NCBI GenBank assembly: GCA_028871795.1
Contig: JAGWMG010000006.1
Span: 1-41,050, forward strand
Source: Alphaproteobacteria bacterium
Lineage (GTDB): Bacteria > Pseudomonadota > Alphaproteobacteria > Micropepsales > Micropepsaceae
Length of the DNA stretch: 41,050 nucleotides
Reading direction: 5' to 3'
In this document: one piece after another, positions 30,087 through 40,339 of the stretch
How positions within the stretch are numbered: position 1 is the stretch's first letter
How the letters are laid out: each line of letters begins with the position of its first letter
The notes under the pieces: model-generated
What the model saw: the letters and a program-made list of their open reading frames with translations, nothing else
Database searches by the model: none
What the model was told of the DNA's origin: nothing
Translations under genes and position numbers: made by a program

Positions 30087-30419
30087 TTATTGATCGTTGC
30101 AGAGCGTGATGTTGCCATTTCGCAAATCGGTCTCCGCTTTGACGCGCGCTTTGTCACCGTCAATTGCGTGAACGCAGATACAATTGCAGCCGTGCTTATT
30201 CACGCTATCCCATTTCTCGTGATTTGCGATGCGTGTGCCAAGCTGATCGCTTTCGCCGATATAAAGAAGTTCGTGTGTACCCTTGTTGTCTTTTTCTGTG
30301 CGTTTCGTAAAAATGTATACGGCGGAGATGTCCTTGAACGTTGTGTCTGATGTATAGACGTTAAAGGAGTAATCCGTTCCGCTTTCACCTGAAAAAGTGG
30401 CAGTGGCTATTTTGCCCAT
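30087..30419 (-). CDS. Small GIY-YIG-type nuclease-like protein
   Basis: A 110-residue protein. A beta-rich N terminus (ATATFSGESGTDYSFNVYTS) leads into VYI at 34-36 and YIG at 53-55, the two strands of the GIY-YIG fold. These are followed by Arg63 and His67 (LGTRIANHEKW) and Glu96 (KAETDLR), in the positions of the catalytic Arg, His and Glu. It matches a widespread single-domain family of unknown role, found as isolated genes. The DNA is visibly richer in A+T than the neighbours, and its codon use differs, which suggests recent transfer. It could be a stand-alone endonuclease, a homing-type remnant or a defence-related gene; the sequence does not decide. Convergent with the SUMF1-type gene. 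Confidence 0.75.
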   Translation of the reverse strand: MGKIATATFSGESGTDYSFNVYTSDTTFKDISAVYIFTKRTEKDNKGTHELLYIGESDQLGTRIANHEKWDSVNKHGCNCICVHAIDGDKARVKAETDLRNGNITLCNDQ

Positions 30420-31024
30420 CGTGTGGGTGACCTTTCATTGACGCGAAAGATCGCCTTGACCGTGGAGTCTGAATGGCGCAGTTTCGGTGCGTCGTGAGAC
30501 TCGGTCCCGCAGGCGATCAACCTATTCGCGGGATTGAAGCGGGCGGCGTCTGAACCACGCCGCCCGAATCACGAATCGCCCAAGAATCTGACTGATTCGC
30601 TACCGGGAGTCGATTCGCGAACGGCAGACTCGTTTGGCGTACACCACCGTCAAGTACCGCGAAGCGCCCTGCCTTGTGGCCGTTCGCCTCCGGCGTCATT
30701 GGGCGTTGCGACTCGAGCGCACTCTCAGCGTCGATTTTTTCCAGTCCCCCCTTGAACCGCCAAGGTCGAATGACCATTTCCCTTACATCAACACATTTGC
30801 GCACGGACCCAGGCTGCGGCAACGCAGTTCATTTCCCGTGCGCGTCTAATTTATGCTGTCATCCTGGACGGCCGGAGGCCGATCCGGGACCCGCCGTGAC
30901 GTTTCTCTGTGGGTCCCGGCTCATGCTCGCTTCGCGAGCTTGGCCGGGATGGCAATGCGTTTTGAAAAAGTCCCAAATGCCGGGCGGGTGGAGTCCGCCG
31001 AAAACGGCCTGCAAAAAAAATCTT
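30420..31024. other. 605-bp intergenic region
   Basis: No gene is supported. Short frames here have no recognisable domain and no good ribosome-binding site. The left part may hold the promoter of the GIY-YIG gene. The right part is occupied by the palindromic repeat at 30857-30954. The region separates an A+T-richer orphan gene from the end of the suf operon. Confidence 0.5.
30857..30954. repeat. Palindromic intergenic repeat
   Basis: GTCATCCTGGACGGCC at the left end is imperfectly matched in inverted orientation by GGCCGGGATGGCA at the right. Between them GGGACCC and GGGTCCC form a further stem, and GCTCGCTTCGCGAGC another. This 'GTCATCC(C/T)GGACGGCCG' type is a common alphaproteobacterial intergenic repeat, distinct from the one at 20627. 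Confidence 0.65.
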
Positions 31025-31780
31025 TCAGTGCTGCGTATCGTCGGGATCGAGGTCCAGGGTGAAATGCATGGTCCTGGGATAGTCGCCGGGCGGCAAGGAA
31101 ATCGGCGACGACAGGATCACGGCATTGCGCGCGCTGAGCGCGATGTCGCGGTACATCGCATCGATCTTGGTGCGCGCTTCTTCCATGATCGCGGCGGAAA
31201 CGACGGTGCCGTCGCGCTTCATCACGACCCGGATGCGGATCGTGAGATTTTGTCCCGCCGCCTTGGCGAGGTTGAGACTCCAGCGGCGTTCGACCTGGGC
31301 GCGGACGTAGTCCTTCACGCTGTACAGCGCGCGGTCGCCAGGCGCCTCGTTGGCGGCGTCGACGTTCGAGAGACCCTGCCCCTCGTCGGCCTTCGCGACG
31401 GTTTGCGGCTGGCGCAGCCTCGCCAGCGCGCGCAGCTTGGCGTCGAGCGTATCGGCGGGCGCGGGCCTGATCCTGTCGGGTGCGACGGTTTCGGGTGTCG
31501 GGCTGGCCGCCTCCTGTTTCGCCGCAGCGCGTTGCTGCGGCACCAGGGCCTTGCTCGGTTCTGGCGGCGACTCGGTGTCGATGCCGAGCCGCACCAAGTC
31601 CACCGGCACGAAGGGTACGGCTTTCCGAGGCGCCTGGGACGCGTTCCTCGCTATGATGAAGATCAGCAGGACGGCGAGCCCGTGCAGCAGCAGCGAAGCG
31701 ATCACGCCGGGACCGTTCTCGCCGGCGGCTTTGCGCCGCTCTGGCGAAAACCAGTCCCCGTTGAGAATACGCACGCGCAT
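31025..31780 (-). CDS. TonB/TolA-like energy-transducing protein
   Basis: A 251-residue protein. A short cytoplasmic N terminus is followed by one membrane segment at about 26-43 (VIASLLLHGLAVLLIFII), a Pro/Ala/Gln-rich periplasmic linker (50-150), and a C-terminal domain (VKDYVRAQVERRWSLNL ... VVMKRDGTVVSAAI ... ILSSPISLPPGDY). That is the TonB/TolA C-terminal pattern, with the LP-x-Y ending closer to TolA. No exbB/tolQ partners are nearby. It lies 35 bp after sufA on the same strand and may be the last gene of the suf operon. The link to Fe-S assembly is unexplained; iron uptake would be one reason. Confidence 0.75.
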   Translation of the reverse strand: MRVRILNGDWFSPERRKAAGENGPGVIASLLLHGLAVLLIFIIARNASQAPRKAVPFVPVDLVRLGIDTESPPEPSKALVPQQRAAAKQEAASPTPETVAPDRIRPAPADTLDAKLRALARLRQPQTVAKADEGQGLSNVDAANEAPGDRALYSVKDYVRAQVERRWSLNLAKAAGQNLTIRIRVVMKRDGTVVSAAIMEEARTKIDAMYRDIALSARNAVILSSPISLPPGDYPRTMHFTLDLDPDDTQH

Positions 31781-31815
31781 GTCCGCCAGCCTACCACGCC
31801 GGCTCGGGGCGCACG

Positions 31816-32196
31816 CTAGTCCGCCTTGGCGGGCGTGATCGAGACGGATTCGCCGCAGCCGCAGGCAGCCGTCTGGTTGGGATTGTTGAAGACGAAGCGC
31901 GCGCCCAGTTTCTCGCGCACGAAATCCATTTCGGTGCCGATCAGAAACAGGATGGCTTTCGGGTCGATGAAAATTTTGACGCCCTTGTCTTCCACCACTT
32001 CTTCCAGCGGCTGGGCGCTCTCGGCATAATCCATGGTGTAGCTCATGCCGGCGCAGCCGCCATTGGTGACGCCCACGCGCACGCCCTGATAGCGGCCGTC
32101 GGCGCCCGCCACGATGTCGCGGATGCGCGCCGCCGCGGCGTCGGTCAGCCGCATCGCCTTGGGGCGCTCGCGCCGTGGTCTGGTTGTCGTGCTCAT
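31816..32196 (-). CDS. sufA: A-type Fe-S carrier SufA
   Basis: A 126-residue HesB/IscA-family protein that receives Fe-S clusters from the SufBCD scaffold and passes them to targets. The three conserved cysteines are Cys48 (NGGCAGMSY), Cys112 and Cys114 (ACGCGES). The family start could also be Met15 (MRLTDAAAARI); the longer start is kept because it lies 3 bp after the sufT stop, as expected inside the operon. It is followed by the TonB/TolA-like gene. Confidence 0.94.
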   Translation of the reverse strand: MSTTTRPRRERPKAMRLTDAAAARIRDIVAGADGRYQGVRVGVTNGGCAGMSYTMDYAESAQPLEEVVEDKGVKIFIDPKAILFLIGTEMDFVREKLGARFVFNNPNQTAACGCGESVSITPAKAD

Positions 32197-32199
32197 AGG

Positions 32200-32568
32200 T
32201 CAGAACATGTTCAGTTCGAGTTTGGCTTCTTCGCTCATGCGTTCCGGCGTCCAGGGCGGGTCGAAGGTCATGTTGACGGTCACCGCGCCGATGCCTTCGA
32301 CCGTTTCGAGCGCCGCCTTCACCATGGCCGGCATTTCGCCCGCCACCGGACAGCCGGGCGCCGTCAGCGTCATATCCACCGCGACATCCTTGTTGTCGGC
32401 GACGTCCACCTTGTAGATAAGCCCGAGCTCGTAGATGTCCACCGGGATCTCCGGGTCGTAGACACTTTTGAGCGCGGCCACCAGCTTGGCCGTGAACGCC
32501 TCCAGCTCGTCGGGCGGGATCGCCGAGGCCGTCGGTGTACACGCGACCTTCTGCCGTTCGGCGTTCAT
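32200..32568 (-). CDS. sufT: Fe-S assembly protein SufT (MIP18/DUF59 family)
   Basis: A 122-residue protein. The MIP18-like domain runs from LVAALKSVYDPEIPVDIYEL through LTAPGCPVAGEMPAMV (conserved Cys in APGCP) to VNMTFDPPWTPERMSEEAK. Such proteins help mature Fe-S proteins. The ATG overlaps the sufU stop by 4 bp (ATGA). A longer frame is rejected for overlapping sufU by 70 bp. Confidence 0.93.
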   Translation of the reverse strand: MNAERQKVACTPTASAIPPDELEAFTAKLVAALKSVYDPEIPVDIYELGLIYKVDVADNKDVAVDMTLTAPGCPVAGEMPAMVKAALETVEGIGAVTVNMTFDPPWTPERMSEEAKLELNMF

Positions 32569-33017
32569 TCGGTTTTCGCGGCTGCGCCGCCCTCCAGCGC
32601 CGATTTCATCGTATGCCACGCCAGCGTCGCGCACTTGACGCGCATCGGAAAGGCCGAGACGCCCGCCATGACGTTAAGCCGTTCGCGGTCGTCGCCTTGC
32701 AGGTCGGCGGCATCTTCGCCTTTGACCAGATGGAGGAATCCGCCCATCAGCTTTTCCGCTTCGGCAATCGTGCGCCCGACCAGCATGTCCGTCATCAAGG
32801 AGGCCGAGGCCTGGCTGATGGCGCAGCCCTTGCCTTCGAACTTGATGTCGGCAATGCGGCCGCCGTCCACCGCCAGGTACACCGCGACGCGGTCGCCGCA
32901 GAGCGGATTATAGCCCTGGCCGGAGTGCGTGGCGCCCGCCAGGGCCCCGAAATGGCGCGGGTGGCGCGAGTGATCGAGGATCACTTCCTGATAGAGTTCG
33001 CGTAAATCGTCGTTCAT
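32565..33017 (-). CDS. sufU: SufU, zinc-binding sulfur acceptor of SufS
   Basis: A 150-residue IscU-fold protein. The Cys40/Asp42 (NPLCGDR), Cys65 (GKGCAISQAS) and Cys129 (VKCATLAW) set is complete. The roughly 20-residue insertion before the last cysteine (GEDAADLQGDDRERLNVMAG) marks SufU rather than IscU. In organisms with SufU it accepts persulfide sulfur from SufS in place of SufE; no sufE is present here. Its ATG overlaps the sufS stop by 4 bp and its stop overlaps the sufT start by 4 bp. Confidence 0.94.
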   Translation of the reverse strand: MNDDLRELYQEVILDHSRHPRHFGALAGATHSGQGYNPLCGDRVAVYLAVDGGRIADIKFEGKGCAISQASASLMTDMLVGRTIAEAEKLMGGFLHLVKGEDAADLQGDDRERLNVMAGVSAFPMRVKCATLAWHTMKSALEGGAAAKTE

Positions 33018-34261
33018 CGCGTCAGAATCTTTCGTGCTTTGTGCAGGCCTTCGATCAAGGCGTCGACCTCTTCACGCGTATTATACAACGCGAACGACGC
33101 ACGTATGGTCGAGGCCACGCCGTAGCGTTCCATGAGCGGCTGGGCGCAGTGATGCCCCGCGCGCACCGCGACGCCTTCGCGATCCAATACGGTGGCGACA
33201 TCGTGCGCGTGCATCCCTGCGGACTCGAACGACAGGATGGCGCCCTTGCCCGCAGCGTCGCCGATGACGCGCAGCCAGTCGAATTCGCGCACCGCTTCGC
33301 GCGCATGGGAATAGAGCGCCGCTTCGTGGGCCTTGACGGCGTTGCGGTCGAAGGAAGAAACGTAATCGAGCGCCGCCGCCAGACCGACGCTTTCGATGAT
33401 CGGCGGCGTGCCGGCCTCGAAACGCGCCGGCGGATCGGCATAGGTGACGAAATCGCGCGTTACTTCGCGGATCATCTCGCCGCCGCCGTTGAAGGGCCGC
33501 ATCGCCTCGAGATGCGCGCGCTTGGCGTAAAGCGCGCCGATGCCGGTCGGCCCGTAGAGCTTGTGGCCGGTCAGCGCGTAGAAATCGACGTCGAGACCGC
33601 GCACATCGACGGTTGCGTGCACCGCGCCCTGGCAGCCGTCGGCGAGAACCGGAACGCCTTTGGCATGGGCGCGCGCCACGATGTCCTTCAGCGGGGTTAC
33701 GGTGCCGAGCACGTTCGACATGTGCGCCACGGCCACCAGCTTGGTCTTCGCTCCGATGGCGGCGTCGAGCGCGTCCGCGTCGAGCGAGCCGTCGTCGCGC
33801 ACATCGACCCAGCAAAGGACCGCGCCTTGGCGTTCGCGCAGGAAATGCCAGGGCACGATGTTGGAATGATGCTCCATCACCGTCAGCACGATCTCGTCGC
33901 CCGCCCGGATGCGGGGCGCGAGCCAGGAATAGGCAACCAGATTGATCGCCTCGGTGCCGCCCTTGGTGAAGACGATCTCGTCCGCCTGCGCCGCGTTCAG
34001 AAAGCGCTGCATGGTCCCGCGCGCGGCTTCGTAGGCTTGCGTCGCCGCCGCGGACAGATAATGCACGCCGCGATGCACGTTGGCGTAATCGTTCGCGGCG
34101 AACGCGTTCATGGCGTCCACAACCTGGCGCGGCTTCTGCGCCGAGGCGGCGCTGTCGAGATAGACCAGCGGCTTGCCGTAGATCGCGCGCGAAAGGATCT
34201 CGAAATCCGCGCGCGGCGGCTCGAAGACGGTCGGCCGCACCTGTTTCAATTGCGCCATCAT
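33014..34261 (-). CDS. sufS: Cysteine desulfurase SufS (class II)
   Basis: A 415-residue PLP enzyme that removes sulfur from cysteine for the Suf system. The PLP lysine is in ALTGHKLYGPTGIGALY, the PLP-phosphate region in FTKGGTEAINLVA, the catalytic Cys in RAGHHCAQPLM, a class II setting. The first ATG (34261) overlaps the sufD stop by 4 bp; a second ATG directly follows at 34258. It is the second cysteine desulfurase of the operon. Confidence 0.97.
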   Translation of the reverse strand: MMAQLKQVRPTVFEPPRADFEILSRAIYGKPLVYLDSAASAQKPRQVVDAMNAFAANDYANVHRGVHYLSAAATQAYEAARGTMQRFLNAAQADEIVFTKGGTEAINLVAYSWLAPRIRAGDEIVLTVMEHHSNIVPWHFLRERQGAVLCWVDVRDDGSLDADALDAAIGAKTKLVAVAHMSNVLGTVTPLKDIVARAHAKGVPVLADGCQGAVHATVDVRGLDVDFYALTGHKLYGPTGIGALYAKRAHLEAMRPFNGGGEMIREVTRDFVTYADPPARFEAGTPPIIESVGLAAALDYVSSFDRNAVKAHEAALYSHAREAVREFDWLRVIGDAAGKGAILSFESAGMHAHDVATVLDREGVAVRAGHHCAQPLMERYGVASTIRASFALYNTREEVDALIEGLHKARKILTR

Positions 34262-35397
34262 CGGACGATCACCATGGCGCGCGACAATGCCTCCTCGACC
34301 TCGCGCCAGACTGCCGCGCGAAGACCGCCGTCTTCGATCGGTTCCACGGCTTCTTCGAGAAAGGCGCGGACGAGAAGTCGCCGGGCCTCCCGTTCGGGGA
34401 TTCCGCGCGAGCGCAGGTAGAACAGCGATTCCGGATCGAGATCGCCGACCGCTGCGCCGTGCGCGCACTTCACGTCGTCGGCGAAGATGATGAGTTCGGG
34501 TTTCAGATCGGCCTCCGCGCGGTCGCCGACGAGCAGAGCTTTCGCCGTCTGCCAGCTGTCGGAGCCGTTGGCGCCTTCGCGCACGGTTATCTTGCCTTGA
34601 TACACGGCGCGCGATTTGCCCCCTGCCACCTTTTTGAACAATTGCGTGCTGCGGGTGCCGCCGGACACGTGTTCGATGTGCGAGGTGACGTCGGCGTGGC
34701 CCTCGCCGCCAAGAACCATGACGCCGGACAGATGCGCCTCGGCGCCCACGTCTTGCAGCAGGATATGGAGTTCGGTGCGCGACAGCCTCGAACCGAAATT
34801 CGCGAAGTGCGCGCGATAACATGCACCCCGTGCCTCGGTTACGCCGATGTGCTCGACGGTGATGGACTTCGGCGCGCTGGGCGCAAGGCGCACGTGGGAA
34901 AGACTCGCCCCGGAGCCAAGCACGATTTCGACGCCGACGTTGCGCAGAAGTCCCGCATCGGACGCGTGGGTTTCCATCAACGTCAACGACGCGTCATCCT
35001 CCAGAACCAGGAGCAGCCGCACATTGCCCGTGGACGAGATTTGCAGCCGCATGGGTGCGGCCGATTTCCGTCCGCGCGTCACCCGCAAGGCAACGCCGCC
35101 ATCCGCGAATGCCAGGGACGCTTCCTTCATCGTCGGACGATTGCCGACGGTGCCGAGATAACGCACAACCCATTCCGGCGCCTGCTCGGCGGGAGCGGCG
35201 AGGTCGAAAAGCTCGACGCCATCGGGAACGCTCTCGACTTGCCATTTTGCCGTCCCCGATTGGGCAACCTGGCCGGCGTCAAGGATGGCGCGCAGGTCGC
35301 TGTAGCGCCAGTGCTCGAAGCGGCGATGCGGCATGCCGCGCGTGTGGAAGTTGTCCAGCGCCTCGGAGCGTCGCGTTTCGATCGCCGCCGCGTTCAT
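34258..35397 (-). CDS. sufD: Fe-S scaffold subunit SufD
   Basis: A 379-residue right-handed beta-helix protein, partner of SufB in the SufBC2D complex. The N-terminal HRRFEHWRYSDLRAIL and the C-terminal VKCAHGAAVGDLDPESLFYL, with the conserved His of the SufB-SufD interface (CAHGA), followed by RSRGIPEREARRLLVRAFLEE in part, are as in the family. It is about 40 residues shorter than E. coli SufD, mostly at the N terminus, which is usual in this group. ATG overlaps the sufC stop by 4 bp. Confidence 0.95.
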   Translation of the reverse strand: MNAAAIETRRSEALDNFHTRGMPHRRFEHWRYSDLRAILDAGQVAQSGTAKWQVESVPDGVELFDLAAPAEQAPEWVVRYLGTVGNRPTMKEASLAFADGGVALRVTRGRKSAAPMRLQISSTGNVRLLLVLEDDASLTLMETHASDAGLLRNVGVEIVLGSGASLSHVRLAPSAPKSITVEHIGVTEARGACYRAHFANFGSRLSRTELHILLQDVGAEAHLSGVMVLGGEGHADVTSHIEHVSGGTRSTQLFKKVAGGKSRAVYQGKITVREGANGSDSWQTAKALLVGDRAEADLKPELIIFADDVKCAHGAAVGDLDPESLFYLRSRGIPEREARRLLVRAFLEEAVEPIEDGGLRAAVWREVEEALSRAMVIVR

Positions 35398-36149
35398 GCG
35401 GGCTCCTTCGCGAAATGCGCATAGCCCTTCGCTTCCAGTTCGTGCGCAAGCTCCTTGCCGCCCTCGGCAACGATACGGCCGCCCGCCAGCACGTGTACGC
35501 GGTCGGGCACGATGTAATCGAGCAGGCGCTGGTAATGGGTGATGACCAGCATGGCGCGGTGTGGCGCGCGCAACGCGTTGACGCCGTCGGCGACGAGCTT
35601 CAACGCGTCGATGTCGAGTCCGGAATCGGTCTCGTCGAGAATGGCGAGCACGGGTTCGAACACCGCCATCTGCAGGATTTCCAGGCGCTTCTTTTCGCCG
35701 CCGGAAAAACCGACGTTCAGCGCGCGCTTCAGCATCTCTTCGCTGACCTGCAACGTCCCGGCCTTTTGGCGCACCAGTTTGAGGACGCTCATGGCGTCGA
35801 GTTCGGATTCGCCCCGCGCCCGGCGCTGGGCGTTGAGCGCCGTCTTGAGGAAATTCAACGTCGTGACGCCCGGGATTTCCACCGGATACTGCATCGCCAG
35901 GAAAACGCCCTTCGCCGCCCGCTCCTCCGGACTCATCGCCGCAAGATTTGCGCTGCGGTACGAAATGCCGCCCTGGGTGATTTGGTAGTCTTCGCGGCCC
36001 GCCAGCGCATAGGACAGCGTGGACTTGCCCGAACCGTTCGGCCCCATGATGGCGTGCACCTCGCCCGCCGCCACACGGAGCGTCAGGCCCTTGAGGATTT
36101 CCTTGCCGCCGACGGTGACGTGGAGGTTCTTGATCTCAAGCATGCTCAT
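35394..36149 (-). CDS. sufC: Suf ATPase SufC
   Basis: A 251-residue ABC-type ATPase without a membrane domain; it drives shape changes of the SufBCD scaffold. Walker A is GPNGSGKST, the Q loop is AMQYPVEIPG, the signature is FSGGEKKRLEI, Walker B is LAILDETDSGLD, and the switch His is in VITHYQRLL. The start at 36149 ([11 protein letters not shown]) is chosen because its ATG overlaps the stop of the upstream 55-residue gene by 4 bp; a GTG at 36158 would be three codons longer. Confidence 0.97.
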   Translation of the reverse strand: MSMLEIKNLHVTVGGKEILKGLTLRVAAGEVHAIMGPNGSGKSTLSYALAGREDYQITQGGISYRSANLAAMSPEERAAKGVFLAMQYPVEIPGVTTLNFLKTALNAQRRARGESELDAMSVLKLVRQKAGTLQVSEEMLKRALNVGFSGGEKKRLEILQMAVFEPVLAILDETDSGLDIDALKLVADGVNALRAPHRAMLVITHYQRLLDYIVPDRVHVLAGGRIVAEGGKELAHELEAKGYAHFAKEPA

Positions 36150-36309
36150 TTCTTCCACATTCCGAACCCGGCTCCCATCGCGGCTCCGATGGCGACACCG
36201 AGGGCCAATCCCAAAGCGAGGTTGTGAAACGCGGCGCCAAGCGCGACACCGATCGCCACGCCGACACCCATGCCAAGCGCAATGCTCGAACCCCGGTTAC
36301 CGATCTCTC

Positions 36310-36313
<4 letters not shown>
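36146..36313 (-). CDS. 55-residue glycine-zipper membrane protein between sufB and sufC
   Basis: A short gene easily missed because of its length. After a polar start ([10 protein letters not shown]), two hydrophobic Gly-rich segments follow: residues 11-29 ([18 protein letters not shown]) and 32-52 ([18 protein letters not shown]), with HN in between and the end MWKK. Repeated GxxxG spacing predicts a helical hairpin that self-associates in the membrane. Its ATG overlaps the sufB TGA by 4 bp and its TGA overlaps the sufC ATG by 4 bp, so it is translationally coupled on both sides and very likely real. I know of no function for such a protein in Suf; similar glycine-zipper proteins are unassigned. 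Confidence 0.85.
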
Positions 36314-37761
<1,448 letters not shown>

Positions 37762-37769
37762 GGGCGGCC

Positions 37770-38915
37770 TCACGCGGCGCGCGCACGAACGCGCGCGAGC
37801 AATCTGGTGATGGATGATAACGCCGCATCGACGTCGGCTTCAGCGGAATTCCAGCCGAAACTCGCGCGCAGGGCGCAGCGCGACAAATCATCGCCGACGC
37901 CCATGGCGGCCAGCACATGCGAAGGTTTCACCTTGCCGGAGGAACAGGCGGCGCCCGAACTGAGCATCACCCCGTCGGCATCGAGCGCCATCAAGGCGGT
38001 CTCCGCCGGCAGGCCGGGCAGCGCGAAATTCGAGGTATTGGCGAGGCGGGCCACAGGCCCGCCGAAGACGACCGCGTCCGGCGCGACCCGCTTCAACCCA
38101 TCTTCGAAGCGGTCGCGCATCGCTGCCATCCGGCCGGCGTGCGGCAGTTCGCGGGCGGCAATCTCCGACGCGGCGCCGAAGCCCGCGATGCCTGAAAGAT
38201 TTTCGGTGCCGGCGCGGCGGCCGAACTCCTGCCCGCCACCCAGGATCTGGGCCGCGAACGGCGCGCCCTGCCGCAAGATCAACGCGCCCGCGCCCTGCGG
38301 TCCGCCGATCTTGTGCGCCGAGAGCGAAACGTAATCCGCCGACGGCAAGGCGATTTTGCCCGCCGCCTGCACACCGTCCACGAACAGCAGCGCGCCTGCC
38401 TCGCGCGTCATCTCGGCGGCTTCGGCAATCGGCTGCACGACACCCGTTTCGTTGTTGGCGGCCATCAAGGCGACCAGCGTGCGGCCTTTGCCTTCGCGCA
38501 GCAGCGTCCGTAACGATTCGAGGTCGACGACGCCGTCGCGCGTCACAGCAACGATTTCGAGACGCAATCCCGCCATCCGCTCGGCGAGCGCCGCCGCGTT
38601 GGCCAGAACGGATTCATGTTCCATGGCCGAGACGAACAGCCGTGTGATGCGCGCGCCCTGATCGGCTGCTCCATGGATGGCGCCGTGGAGCGCCAACGCG
38701 TTGGCTTCGCTGCCGCCGCTGGTGAAAACGACGTCCTCGATCCGGGCGCCCGCCAGCGCGGCAACCTGCGCCCGGGCGCGTTCGACCACGGCATGCGCCG
38801 CGCGTCCGCGCGCGTGCACCGACGAAGGATTTGCGCCGATGCCAAGAGCGATTTCCATCGCGTCCCTCGCCTGCGGACGCAAGGGTGCCGTCGCATTGTG
38901 ATCGAGATAAATCAT
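37770..38915 (-). CDS. Cysteine desulfurase, class I (IscS/NifS-like)
   Basis: A 381-residue PLP enzyme. The start [20 protein letters not shown], the PLP lysine in [16 protein letters not shown], and the mobile catalytic loop [21 protein letters not shown] are of the IscS/NifS class I type, unlike SufS further down. It should supply sulfur for Fe-S clusters or tRNA thiolation. AAAGG lies 6 bp before the ATG. It is the second gene of the operon, 18 bp after iscR. A start in iscS-like position before sufB is the usual alphaproteobacterial order. Confidence 0.95.
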   Translation of the reverse strand: MIYLDHNATAPLRPQARDAMEIALGIGANPSSVHARGRAAHAVVERARAQVAALAGARIEDVVFTSGGSEANALALHGAIHGAADQGARITRLFVSAMEHESVLANAAALAERMAGLRLEIVAVTRDGVVDLESLRTLLREGKGRTLVALMAANNETGVVQPIAEAAEMTREAGALLFVDGVQAAGKIALPSADYVSLSAHKIGGPQGAGALILRQGAPFAAQILGGGQEFGRRAGTENLSGIAGFGAASEIAARELPHAGRMAAMRDRFEDGLKRVAPDAVVFGGPVARLANTSNFALPGLPAETALMALDADGVMLSSGAACSSGKVKPSHVLAAMGVGDDLSRCALRASFGWNSAEADVDAALSSITRLLARVRARAA

Positions 38916-38933
38916 TGCACCTTTACGCGAACC

Positions 38934-39401
38934 TCAAGCCGCCACGCGGCTGTCTCCGGACTGCAAATCGCGTTGGGCCCGGCCCAATACGCGCTTCTCC
39001 ACCACATCGGCAAGCGATACGGACGACAAGAATACATGAATCTGCCGGCCGAGTTCTTCCCAGAGATCGTGGGTGATGCAGCGCGCGCCTTGGGTCGCAC
39101 AGCCTTTGGGGCTGCCCGGCTTGCAGCGTGTCGCGTTGATAGGTTCGTCCACTGCCATGATGATGTCGGCGACCCTGACCTCGTCCGACGGCCGGCTCAG
39201 CCTGTAGCCGCCGCCCGGGCCGCGAACGCTGGACACCAGCCCGTTGCGCCGTAGCTTGGCAAAGAGCTGCTCCAGGTAGGACAGCGAGATTTCCTGCCGT
39301 TCGGCTATATCGGCCAATGAAACCGGCCGCGCACCGGCCTCGTGAAGAGCCAAGTCGGCCATCGCCATCACCGCGTAGCGGCCTTTGGTGCTGAGCCTCA
39401 T
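38934..39401 (-). CDS. iscR: Rrf2-family Fe-S cluster regulator, IscR-type
   Basis: A 155-residue winged-helix repressor. MRLSTKGRYAVMAMADLALH and SVRGPGGGYRLSRPSDEVRV form the DNA-binding domain. Cys93, Cys101, Cys108 and His111 match the [2Fe-2S] ligand set of IscR (Cys-Cys-Cys-His; the last pair three residues apart). It should sense cluster status and control this operon. The start at 39401 is the family start with GGAG 9 bp upstream; a longer frame is ignored. First gene of the operon, divergent from the alpha/beta hydrolase. Confidence 0.94.
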   Translation of the reverse strand: MRLSTKGRYAVMAMADLALHEAGARPVSLADIAERQEISLSYLEQLFAKLRRNGLVSSVRGPGGGYRLSRPSDEVRVADIIMAVDEPINATRCKPGSPKGCATQGARCITHDLWEELGRQIHVFLSSVSLADVVEKRVLGRAQRDLQSGDSRVAA

Positions 39402-39499
39402 CTTTTTCCACTCCAAACCGCCGTGCGCGTTTTCCTTGCTTTCAGGGGGGCCGCTTGGTGTAAGAACAGCGGTCCCTCGCACGACGTTCTCCGAGTGCG

Positions 39500-39528
39500 G
39501 ATATAGGATTCCTGAGTAACCTGGTCAA
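39500..39528 (-). promoter_or_regulatory. Promoter of the iscR-suf operon
   Basis: On the minus strand TTGACC (39528-39523) and TATATC (39505-39500) are separated by 17 bp, a good sigma-70-type promoter about 92 bp before the iscR start (5' leader of about 92 nt). An IscR site would be expected over the -35; TTGACCAGGTTACTCAGGAA is only a loose candidate. Confidence 0.6.
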
Positions 39529-39670
39529 GAATTCCTCCCTGCTATCCGGTGAAGAAAGTACTATGTCACTGTTTTTGAACGATTTTAATTTTAGACCGCA
39601 GAGCCGGGAATCCACAAATAAATGATGAGAAATCCGCTGATTCCCCTGCTGCAGGAGGGCCGCTCCGCCC

Positions 39671-40327
39671 ATGCCTGACATCATCCTCCCCGGACCCGCG
39701 GGCCGGATCGAGGCCCGTTATCAGCGACAGAAAGCCCCAGGCGCGCCGATGGCCCTGGTGTTGCACTCCCATCCGCAGTTCGGCGGCACCATGAACAACC
39801 CGCTGGTCTACGACCTTTTCCACATGTTCCACGGCTTGGGCTGCACCGCAGTGCGGTTCAATTTCCGCGGCGTGGGCCGCAGCCAAGGGACGTTCGATTC
39901 GGGCTCGGGCGAACTGTCCGATGCCGCCGCCGTACTCGACTGGATGAACACGCTGTACCCGAATCCGTCCTTCGTCTGGGTCTGCGGCATTTCCTTCGGC
40001 GCCTGGATCGGCATGCAGCTGCTGATGCGCAGGCCCGAAATCACCGGTTTCGTTTCCATCGCCCCTCCCGCCAGCATGTACGATTTCGCCTTCCTGGCGC
40101 CCTGTCCGGCCTCGGGACTGATCGTGCACGGCACCAAGGACCTCGTCGTGCCCGAACCCGACGTGCAGAAGCTGGTCGACCGGCTCACCGCGCAAAAGGG
40201 CATCAGGATCACTTACCAGAAGATCGAGGCCGCCAATCATTTCTTCGACAAGCACGAAGCCGACGTGGTGGAGATGGTGAAGGACTATGTCTCCAACCGG
40301 ATGAACAATCCGCACGAGGGACGATAG
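39671..40327 (+). CDS. Alpha/beta hydrolase
   Basis: A 218-residue alpha/beta-hydrolase. The nucleophile elbow is GISFGAW with Ser108; Asp157 (HGTKDLVV) and His190 (AANHFF) complete the triad. The oxyanion region is LHSHPQFGG and RFNFRGVGRSQG. It belongs to the group of small cytoplasmic hydrolases with unknown substrate, often next to suf genes in alphaproteobacteria. AGGAGG lies 12 bp before the ATG. It is divergent from iscR, so their promoters share a 269-bp region. Confidence 0.9.
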   Translation: MPDIILPGPAGRIEARYQRQKAPGAPMALVLHSHPQFGGTMNNPLVYDLFHMFHGLGCTAVRFNFRGVGRSQGTFDSGSGELSDAAAVLDWMNTLYPNPSFVWVCGISFGAWIGMQLLMRRPEITGFVSIAPPASMYDFAFLAPCPASGLIVHGTKDLVVPEPDVQKLVDRLTAQKGIRITYQKIEAANHFFDKHEADVVEMVKDYVSNRMNNPHEGR

Positions 40328-40339
40328 CTTCGACGAGAA

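Noticed and set aside
39509..39528. Possible IscR operator over the -35 of the iscR promoter
   Set aside because: TTGACCAGGTTACTCAGGAA has only weak dyad symmetry; autoregulation is likely from family knowledge, but the site is not clear.
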